This document shows, in pieces, positions 1 through 6,114 of a stretch of 10,055 nt of DNA. Location of the stretch: NCBI GenBank assembly GCA_028283985.1, contig JANQSQ010000235.1, positions 1-10,055 of the forward strand. The letters run 5' to 3'. Source of the stretch: Rhodothermales bacterium. Its GTDB lineage: Bacteria > Bacteroidota > Rhodothermia > Rhodothermales > VXPQ01. Within the stretch, counting starts at the first letter, position 1. Each line of letters begins with the position of its first letter. The notes beneath the pieces were generated by a model. It saw nothing but the letters and a program-made list of their open reading frames with translations. It was not told the origin of the DNA and did not search any database. A program made the translations under genes and the position numbers.

Positions 1-876
1 CGCAACGCTATCTTGTCTGTCTTGGCCGACGACAACATTATTCGTCGATCCGAAGCAGGCGGCTGGGACGTTACGAATCTCGGTGCGTTGCTTTTTGCCA
101 AGAGATTATCTGATTTTGGAGGCTTGGGGCGTAAAGCTGTGCGCGTGATCCAGTATAGAGGCGCCGGACGAACCGAGGCTATGAAAGAACGAGAGGAGGT
201 GAAGGGGTATGCGTGCGGCTTTAATGAATTGATTAGCTACATCAGCGCCATTCTGCCCTCCAATGAAATAATCAATCGGGCTTTGCGGACGACACTGCCC
301 ATGTTTCCGGAAGTGGCTGTACGGGAATTGGTGGCGAATGCACTCATTCACCAGGATTTTTCAATCACTGGCGCCGGGCCAATGTGCGAGATTTTCGACG
401 ACCGCATTGAAATCACCAATCCCGGAGAACCCCTTGTGGCCACAGAACGCTTTGTGGATACCCCGCCGAAATCGCGTAACGATGCGCTTGCTTCGCTCAT
501 GCGGCGGCTTGGCTTTTGCGAGGAACGCGGCAGCGGGGTGGACAGAGTTGTAACGGAGATAGAAATTTTCCAGCTTCCGGCGCCGCTTTTCGAGGCGCCG
601 GAGGGATTCACCCGCGCTGTTTTGTTTGCGCATAAGCCTCTCGCCAAAATGGACAAAGCGGAGCGTATGCGGGCTTGCTATCTGCACGCCTGCCTGAAAT
701 ACGTTATGCGCGATTTCCTTACCAATGCTTCCTTGCGAAAGCGTTTCGGCGTGGAAGAGGGGAATAAGTCCACCGTATCTCGCTATATCAGAGAGGCGGT
801 AGAGGGAGATTTAATCAAGCCATACGATCCCGGCGCGTCTCGCAGGATGATGCGATATGTCCCTTTTTGGGCCTGA
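1..876 (+). CDS. RecG-C/AlbA_2-type ATP-binding regulator, C-terminal part (5' truncated)
   Basis: The reading frame is open from base 1, so the gene starts left of the window; the in-frame TTG at 13 is not a credible start. 291 residues are visible. They match the C-terminal half of the large family of 'ATP-binding protein/putative transcriptional regulator' genes, in which an N-terminal Schlafen AlbA_2 DNA-binding domain (off-window here) precedes a GHKL-like ATP-binding domain, often misnamed RecG helicase. Seen directly: the N-box-like helix RELVANALIHQDF (322-360), then EIFDDRIEITNPGEPL (385-432), PPKSRN (463-480), and the conserved CEERGSGVDRVV (517-552). The last ~75 residues look like a winged helix (TNASLRKRFG, then SRYIREAVEGDLIKP) and end in the family-typical YVPFWA. 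There are no helicase motor motifs. From family knowledge, such genes often lie beside type I R-M operons, as here. A regulatory or defence-linked role is inference; the family assignment is solid. Confidence 0.88.
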   Translation, partial: RNAILSVLADDNIIRRSEAGGWDVTNLGALLFAKRLSDFGGLGRKAVRVIQYRGAGRTEAMKEREEVKGYACGFNELISYISAILPSNEIINRALRTTLPMFPEVAVRELVANALIHQDFSITGAGPMCEIFDDRIEITNPGEPLVATERFVDTPPKSRNDALASLMRRLGFCEERGSGVDRVVTEIEIFQLPAPLFEAPEGFTRAVLFAHKPLAKMDKAERMRACYLHACLKYVMRDFLTNASLRKRFGVEEGNKSTVSRYIREAVEGDLIKPYDPGASRRMMRYVPFWA

Positions 877-1073
877 TTTTAATTGATCGTATACGAAAAC
901 GCAGATTTCATATTGACATAATGCGTTGGGAGACAAAGAGTTTTTTAATTGACGGGTAATTGATCGCAAGCTCTTCCAGACAGCGCGATGCCGTGCTCCA
1001 AACGGGTTCCATACGTTCGCTTCGCGAGTCGAAATAATGCGCCCGGGTACGAATATCCCGATGCGGCTTGACG
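877..1073 (+). other. Intergenic region before the patatin gene, with AATTGA repeats
   Basis: This gap of about 197 nt has no credible ORF. AATTGATCG occurs twice (881-889 and 958-966), and TTTTAATTGA occurs twice (877-886 and 943-952), giving three AATTGA cores in 90 bp. CGTATACG (888-895) is a perfect 8-bp palindrome. TTGACA at 913-918 resembles a -35 box but has no good -10 box at 16-18 nt. A small imperfect hairpin, CGGGTA/TATCCCG, lies at 1044-1060. The patatin promoter probably lies here, but none is convincing. Confidence 0.35.
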
Positions 1074-2237
1074 ATGCATGAGGAAGTGGATTATACTTTC
1101 CGGCAACTATCCGCTATGTTCGTTGGGGAATCTTCCGGGAGTATGAAACCTGTCACTGTGCTCACGATCAACGGCGGCGGCATGCGCGGGCTCTACGCAA
1201 CGTACGTGCTGCACACGCTTGCGAAGCGTTTCGCCACTCGCCGGGAAGTGAACGGGCTCGATATCGGCAAGGGTTTCGATCTGGTCGTGGGAACCAGCAC
1301 CGGCGCGATTCTGACGGCCGGTATCGCGGCAGGCATTCCTCTCGAGCGGATTATGGCCCTGTACAAAGAGGCGGGTCCGCAGATATTCAAAGACCCGGTG
1401 CCGCCTTATGACAAATCGCTCAAGCTTTCCCGGCGAATCAGCTTTTACCACTGGTTGTGGCGACATCGCCGCCGGGCCGGAAATTCCAACGAGAAACTGG
1501 AATCCGCGCTTCGCGATACGTTCGGGGAACTCACGTTCGGTGAACTCTACGAGCGGCGCGGCATCGGGGTCTGTGTCCCGGCCACGTCCTATCTGCACCA
1601 CACGCCGCGCATATTCAAGACGCCGCACATCCCGGACAAACAACGGGACAACGATGTCTTGTTGGCGGACGCCTGTCTGGCCAGCAGCGCGGCGCCCATC
1701 TATCTTCCGCTCGCATCCATCAAAGCGGATGGGCTGGAAGACCAGATATACGCCGACGGCGGCTTGTGGGCCAACAACCCCGTGCTCATCGGGCTTTTGG
1801 AGGCGTTAGCGGTTTCGGCGCCCAGACAGCCGGTAGTCATCCTGTCGGTTGGAACCTGTCCTCCGCCCTCAGGGACGCTGCCGCCGGAAAATCTCGATCA
1901 GGGCGTTGCGGAGTGGCGAAGCGGCATCCGCGTCATGGAATTGGCGATGAACGTGCAGGTGTATGCCGCCTGTAATGCGGTGCTCCGTCTTGTGGATCAA
2001 CTGAATCGCCTTAAAAAACGGGTACACATTCTCCGCTGCGAGGAGTCTATTCCGTCCTCGAAGCAAGCCGAACTGCTTCAGCTCGACTCGGCTTCGCAGG
2101 ATGCCCTGGACCTGATGAAGCGCCTCGGAAACAAGGATGGCCACGACACCTTTCGCTGGTGCCAGGCGCCTGTCGGGGAAGACGGTAAGTTGCTGGACGA
2201 TATTTTTGATCGGATGCCGGCGTATGAGGCGTTGTGA
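1074..2237 (+). CDS. Patatin-like phospholipase (Ser-Asp dyad lipid acyl hydrolase)
   Basis: Predicted cytoplasmic or membrane-associated lipid acyl hydrolase of the patatin family, which cleaves acyl chains from phospholipids. From the ATG at 1074 (387 aa), the catalytic elements are all present: the glycine-rich oxyanion loop NGGGMRG (G34-G39), the nucleophile elbow GTSTG with S75, and the second dyad residue in the DGG motif, D228, inside YADGGLWANNPV. ACLASSAAPIYLPL before it and ILSVGTC after it are typical of the soluble bacterial branch that includes CBASS effectors such as CapV. No signal peptide or membrane segment is seen. The start is uncertain: TTG 1068, ATG 1074, ATG 1116 and ATG 1143 are all in frame and none has a well-spaced SD. 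Homologues usually begin only a few residues before the glycine loop, which favours 1143. No CD-NTase or other sensor lies in the window, so a CBASS role is not supported; standalone defence effector or housekeeping lipase are both possible. Confidence 0.9.
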   Translation: MHEEVDYTFRQLSAMFVGESSGSMKPVTVLTINGGGMRGLYATYVLHTLAKRFATRREVNGLDIGKGFDLVVGTSTGAILTAGIAAGIPLERIMALYKEAGPQIFKDPVPPYDKSLKLSRRISFYHWLWRHRRRAGNSNEKLESALRDTFGELTFGELYERRGIGVCVPATSYLHHTPRIFKTPHIPDKQRDNDVLLADACLASSAAPIYLPLASIKADGLEDQIYADGGLWANNPVLIGLLEALAVSAPRQPVVILSVGTCPPPSGTLPPENLDQGVAEWRSGIRVMELAMNVQVYAACNAVLRLVDQLNRLKKRVHILRCEESIPSSKQAELLQLDSASQDALDLMKRLGNKDGHDTFRWCQAPVGEDGKLLDDIFDRMPAYEAL

Positions 2238-2273
2238 GGGGGTGTTGACTTGCCGGTGGGTTAGGAAGGCACC

Positions 2274-2396
2274 ATGCGTTACGGCTTGTTTTCCGTTGCG
2301 AAATCAGGCAAATTTGGCTATCTTCACAGCCATGAACCGTTGACGGGGGATGCTTCTGTATTCCTTGTGCGCTGTCCGCTGCACCACGAAGCATAG
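2274..2396 (+). CDS. Possible small ORF, 40 aa, unknown
   Basis: This ATG-to-TAG reading frame of 40 codons lies in the gap between the patatin gene and ietA. It is preceded by AGGAAGG (2263-2269), one of the strongest SD-like sequences in the window, 4 nt from the ATG. The product starts MRYGLFSVAKSGKFGYL, contains two cysteine/histidine-rich spots near its end (VRCPLHHEA), and is not recognised. There is no signal peptide or transmembrane helix. It could be a real microprotein, a leader peptide for ietAS, a remnant of a lost gene, or chance. Confidence 0.25.
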   Translation: MRYGLFSVAKSGKFGYLHSHEPLTGDASVFLVRCPLHHEA

Positions 2397-2526
2397 CAAA
2401 TCGAGCGGCTCCGTGATTGGGCTGAACGTGGATTCAACGGGGCATGATACAACCGGCGGCACGGGATTAGATCGTGCTGACAGCACAGGAGAAAAGTTAC
2501 TTTCTTAATCTCTTGAGGCTATAGAG
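2397..2526 (+). other. Leader region of ietA
   Basis: This non-coding stretch leads into ietA. It holds the perfect palindrome at 2474-2486 and the ietA ribosome binding site GAGG (2515-2518), 8 nt before the ATG. CTGACA (2477-2482) could serve as a -35 element, but no clear -10 box follows at the right distance. No terminator-like GC hairpin with a T tract was seen after the patatin gene. Confidence 0.3.
2474..2486. promoter_or_regulatory. 13-bp palindrome, possible operator of ietA
   Basis: GTGCTG-A-CAGCAC is a perfect inverted repeat with 6-bp arms around one base, 40 nt before the ietA start. It lacks a T tract, which argues against a terminator. Its position suits a repressor site for a self-regulated defence or toxin-antitoxin operon, but no regulator is known. 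Confidence 0.3.
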
Positions 2527-3501
2527 ATGGCACGCGGCGACCTACTGGTTTCGCTTTTGCAGGCCAGCACGGAAGGTGATCTCAAGAAGGTGCGTTCCAC
2601 TGCCGAGGCTATCATCGCCGACGAGCGTGTAAAGAACCATCACATCCTCGCTGATCGGCTGACGCGGGCGATGGCTAACGGGAACCACCCTCGAAAGATG
2701 GAATTTGCGGGCGGCTCGCGACAGCGTTGGAGAGATTACGCAATCGAGTTTGTTCCTCGCAGGAGACTGGAGGATATTGTCCTGCCGGACATTACGCGCC
2801 AAGCCTGCCGCGAACTTATTGAAGAGCAGCATCGCGCTTCCGTATTGCGCGCCCATTCGCTGGAGCCGCGCCATCGCGTGCTCCTGATCGGTCCCCCAGG
2901 CAACGGAAAAACTTCGCTCGCCGAAGCTATCGCCGAATCACTTGCCGTTCCGTTCATCATGGTTCGTTACGAGGCTGTGATCGGGAGCTACCTGGGGGAG
3001 ACGGCATCGCGTCTGAAACACGTCTTCGATTATGCGCGCACCACGCCGTGCGTCCTTTTTTTCGATGAGTTTGACGCCATTGCAAAAGAGCGTGGGGACA
3101 CCCATGAAACCGGTGAGATCAAGCGCGTAGTTACGTCACTTCTCATGCAGGTAGATGCTCTGCCGAGTTACACGGTTACGATCGCGGCAACGAATCATGC
3201 CGAGTTGCTGGATCGCGCTGTATGGCGCCGATTCCAAGTACGCTTCGAACTCAAGGCTCCCAGCGAGCGCGAATTGACAAAGTACTTTGACACGTTTGTG
3301 AAAACGTTTGATCGGCCGCTGGGATATTCAGCGGCTACGCTGGCTTCTCATTTGGGTGATGTGAGCTATGCCGAAGCCGAGGAATTCTGTCTGGATGTCC
3401 GACGTCGCATCGTACTCGGGATGGGGGATAACAGTGCGAAGCAAGAAGTAGGAAATGCGCTGAAACTCTGGAAGGAACGAGGTAAAGCCTCAGAAGAATA
3501 A
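2527..3501 (+). CDS. ietA: AAA+ ATPase IetA of an IetAS pair
   Basis: 324-residue AAA+ ATPase. The N-terminal ~75 residues are helical and charged; the AAA module follows. Seen directly: Walker A GPPGNGKT (G122-T129), Walker B VLFFDEFDAIA with D180-E181, sensor-1 asparagine N223 in IAATNHAELLD, and a putative arginine-finger pair R234-R235 in the WRRF motif. These features place it with the FtsH/katanin-like classic AAA branch. It has no membrane segment and no zinc-protease domain, so it is not FtsH. The start is well set: GAGG lies 8 nt before the ATG. The subtilase gene follows 12 nt after its stop. This ATPase-subtilase gene order is the signature of IetAS, described as a plasmid stability/incompatibility toxin-antitoxin-like pair on the Agrobacterium plasmid pTiC58 and later as an anti-phage system. 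By analogy it should restrain or direct the protease. The symbol rests on gene pairing and domains, not on an alignment. Confidence 0.88.
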   Translation: MARGDLLVSLLQASTEGDLKKVRSTAEAIIADERVKNHHILADRLTRAMANGNHPRKMEFAGGSRQRWRDYAIEFVPRRRLEDIVLPDITRQACRELIEEQHRASVLRAHSLEPRHRVLLIGPPGNGKTSLAEAIAESLAVPFIMVRYEAVIGSYLGETASRLKHVFDYARTTPCVLFFDEFDAIAKERGDTHETGEIKRVVTSLLMQVDALPSYTVTIAATNHAELLDRAVWRRFQVRFELKAPSERELTKYFDTFVKTFDRPLGYSAATLASHLGDVSYAEAEEFCLDVRRRIVLGMGDNSAKQEVGNALKLWKERGKASEE

Positions 3502-3513
3502 GTAACCCAACTG

Positions 3514-6105
3514 ATGGCTGATTTTCCTCTGCTCCGCCTTCCACCTCCATGGAAGGGGTCTCGTTCGGTGGGATCGCCCGTATACGTGCCTCCCCCAAAT
3601 CATCCGTCACGCGAGCGCCAAGGCGAGCGCTTCGGGCCTGTTTTTCAGCGATTGACGGATGTGCTGAATTCTGATCAGGATCTACTAACTCTTCGCAATG
3701 ATCCAACGGGATTGGCGCCGGAACGAGCCCTTGTTTTTGAAATCGCAGGATCACTGAGCGATTTTGCTACCGCAACACAAAAGATCCCTGGGCTTGAATA
3801 TCTGGGGGAAGACGAGATTGAGTTCGAACCGGACGATGACTTTTGGATCTCTGATACGCGCCAAGGTAAGGAAGGGCAACGACGTAAGGACAAATTAATC
3901 ACTGGGCGTCTGTATCTGGTAATGCCCGATGTACGAGCACTAAAAGAGATATTGTCTCTTTGGCGGCGCTATCAGGCTGGTGAGAGCCTTGGCCATGGCT
4001 ATACGCCTTGGTATAATCTGTTTAATCAACTCAAGGATGTTCGAGCATGGGGCCCTGAAGATCGTCTTACTCAGCAAGACATTCAGTTCTTTCAGGAGAT
4101 CGTGGACAGTAGTCCCAGTGAACTGGTTCGAGCGGAGATAGAACTCTGGAGTTATCGGGATCGTGATCGGGGTCGCAAGGCGCTCAATCGTTTGAATCAG
4201 GTTATAAATGGTGCAAATGGCTCTGTAATTACCACTGCATCCATTCCTGAGATAGCCTATGATGCCGCCCTTGTCGAAATACCGATCCATGAAATGGAAC
4301 GGCTCATTCGCCGGGAAGAAGTGGCGCTTGCCCTATGCGACGATATCATGTTCGTTCGGTCTCAGGCCTTTGCATCTTCTCTTCCCGCAAGCGAAGAATC
4401 GGAGACGGGGGAAGATACTGATGGACTGCCTCCGCTACCACCCGGTTCTGTTCCCATAGCGGCGCTTCTTGATGGGGTTCCCGTCCAACGTCATCGCTTA
4501 CTCGACGGCCGGCTTATGATCGACGATCCAGACGCTCTTGATCGAAACAGTGTAGTTGCACGTCGTATTCATGGTACCGGGATGGCTTCGTTGATTATAC
4601 ATGGGGACCGCAATGTTGGCGAACTGCCCATTACGCGCCCTCTTTACCTTCGGCCGGTGCTCTACGCACCATCTGACGAACAAGAAGAGAGTTTCCAGCC
4701 CGGCCGGTTACTGATCGACACCATTTATCGTGCCGTATTGCGCCTCAAGGGGAGCGAAAGCAACGAGCCGCCAATGGCTTCTGAGGTGTTTCTCATAAAC
4801 TTGTCCCTGGGCGATACACGAAGACCGTTCGCAGGGCCAGTCAGCCCGTGGGCGAGGCTTCTGGACCACTTGGCCTACAAGTACAACATTCTTTTTTTGG
4901 TGAGTGCAGGTAATATAACCGCCCCGCTTGATATCCCCGGATTCAGCCATTGGAGTGATTTTGAAGATGCGTCACCGTCAGATCGTGAACATGCAGTGAT
5001 TGAGGGTTTGGCTGAAGAGCGTCCCCACAGGACTTTATTGTCGCCCGGCGAAGCCATGAATGTGATAACCGTTGGGGCGTGCCATGACGATGCGCATCCT
5101 ACAGAGGACGCACAGCACAGTCTCGTACGACCGTACGATGATCCGCTGTTACCCAATGTCAGTTCTGCGATGGGACTTGGGCATCGAAAGGTGGTCAAGC
5201 CTGATATCCTGATGCCGGGTGGTCGGGAGCATATGCGTTTTGTCAGAAGTGGAGATCAACTCACAATCAAACCTGCGGTACCGGGCCGATATTTTGGGAT
5301 CCGAGCTGCTGCCCCTGATGCAGCCGGGAGCATTAATCAGGAACATTATCTGAGCGGCACGAGCGTGGCCACGGCTCTTGCTACGCGAGCTGCCCATCAA
5401 CTCTTCGATGCGCTTATGCGGACGGACAACGGGGCTATTCTCGCCGATGCCGATCCGAAGTATTACGCTTCCGTCGTACGAGCGTTACTTGTGCATCGGA
5501 CCAGTTGGCACGATGCTGTCTTTGAACTGGGGGATATTTTCGGTCCATCTGATCCTCATCAACATATTGCCAGAAAAGACAATGTCACTCGCCTGATGGG
5601 CTATGGGGTACCTCGAGTAACAGAGGCCATGGAGTGTACCGCGAATCGGGCCACACTCATAGGGTATGGAGATATCTCTGGAGATCAAATGGCCTCCTAT
5701 CATGTACCTCTTCCGCCGAGTCTTGAGCGAGTGAAGGAACCGCGTGCGGTGACCGTCACCCTGGCGTGGTTTTCACCCGTGAACGTCAGTCACAGGGCGT
5801 ATCGAATGGCCAACCTCGAAGTAACAGGGAAATTCGAGGACGGTATTGTAACTGGACGTGAGCAGAAACAGCCATCCCATGCATCAATTCCGCGCGGATC
5901 ACTGTTTCACCAGAGGTGGGTTGGCGAAAAGGCAAAAACGTTTGCAGATGATGGGTATCTGATGTTTGATGTAATTTGTAAGGAACCGGCAGGGAGGATC
6001 GACAGCCCTATTTCATATGGACTAATCGTTACGATCGAGGCCGGTGAACACATTCCTGTTTATCAGGAGGTTCAAGCCCAGTTAGTTATCCGGCCAAGGG
6101 CGTAA
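3514..6105 (+). CDS. ietS: Subtilisin-like (S8) serine protease IetS of an IetAS pair
   Basis: 863-residue S8 protease with no signal peptide (the N-terminus is proline- and arginine-rich), so it is expected to act in the cytoplasm. The catalytic set is complete: D320 in AALLDGVPV, H353 in RIHGTGMAS, oxyanion-hole N467 in LVSAGN, and nucleophile S617 in LSGTSVATA. The peptidase core covers about residues 310-670. It is preceded by ~300 residues unlike a subtilisin propeptide, with an acidic stretch (about 280-310, SLPASEESETGEDTDG) just before the core, and is followed by ~190 residues that look beta-rich (VTVTLAWFSPVNVSHRAYRMANLEV). Subtilases paired with AAA ATPases commonly have such long flanks. 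The gene lies 12 nt after ietA; the SD is weak (AGAAGAATAAG), suggesting coupling to ietA. Known family role: the toxic or effector half of IetAS. Its substrate is unknown. Confidence 0.88.
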   Translation: MADFPLLRLPPPWKGSRSVGSPVYVPPPNHPSRERQGERFGPVFQRLTDVLNSDQDLLTLRNDPTGLAPERALVFEIAGSLSDFATATQKIPGLEYLGEDEIEFEPDDDFWISDTRQGKEGQRRKDKLITGRLYLVMPDVRALKEILSLWRRYQAGESLGHGYTPWYNLFNQLKDVRAWGPEDRLTQQDIQFFQEIVDSSPSELVRAEIELWSYRDRDRGRKALNRLNQVINGANGSVITTASIPEIAYDAALVEIPIHEMERLIRREEVALALCDDIMFVRSQAFASSLPASEESETGEDTDGLPPLPPGSVPIAALLDGVPVQRHRLLDGRLMIDDPDALDRNSVVARRIHGTGMASLIIHGDRNVGELPITRPLYLRPVLYAPSDEQEESFQPGRLLIDTIYRAVLRLKGSESNEPPMASEVFLINLSLGDTRRPFAGPVSPWARLLDHLAYKYNILFLVSAGNITAPLDIPGFSHWSDFEDASPSDREHAVIEGLAEERPHRTLLSPGEAMNVITVGACHDDAHPTEDAQHSLVRPYDDPLLPNVSSAMGLGHRKVVKPDILMPGGREHMRFVRSGDQLTIKPAVPGRYFGIRAAAPDAAGSINQEHYLSGTSVATALATRAAHQLFDALMRTDNGAILADADPKYYASVVRALLVHRTSWHDAVFELGDIFGPSDPHQHIARKDNVTRLMGYGVPRVTEAMECTANRATLIGYGDISGDQMASYHVPLPPSLERVKEPRAVTVTLAWFSPVNVSHRAYRMANLEVTGKFEDGIVTGREQKQPSHASIPRGSLFHQRWVGEKAKTFADDGYLMFDVICKEPAGRIDSPISYGLIVTIEAGEHIPVYQEVQAQLVIRPRA

Positions 6106-6114
6106 TTATTATCC

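Noticed and set aside
1..876. RecG DNA helicase
   Set aside because: This family is often labelled RecG, but helicase motifs are absent; only the GHKL-like and winged-helix parts are present.
1107..1643. 178-aa open frame on the - strand
   Set aside because: Antisense to the patatin catalytic region; no support.
1074..2237. CBASS system based on the patatin
   Set aside because: No CD-NTase or Cap2/Cap3-type gene is visible in the window, so the system cannot be claimed.
2527..3501. FtsH protease or ClpX-like unfoldase
   Set aside because: No membrane helices, no HEXXH zinc site and no zinc-binding N-domain; pairing with a subtilase fits IetA better.
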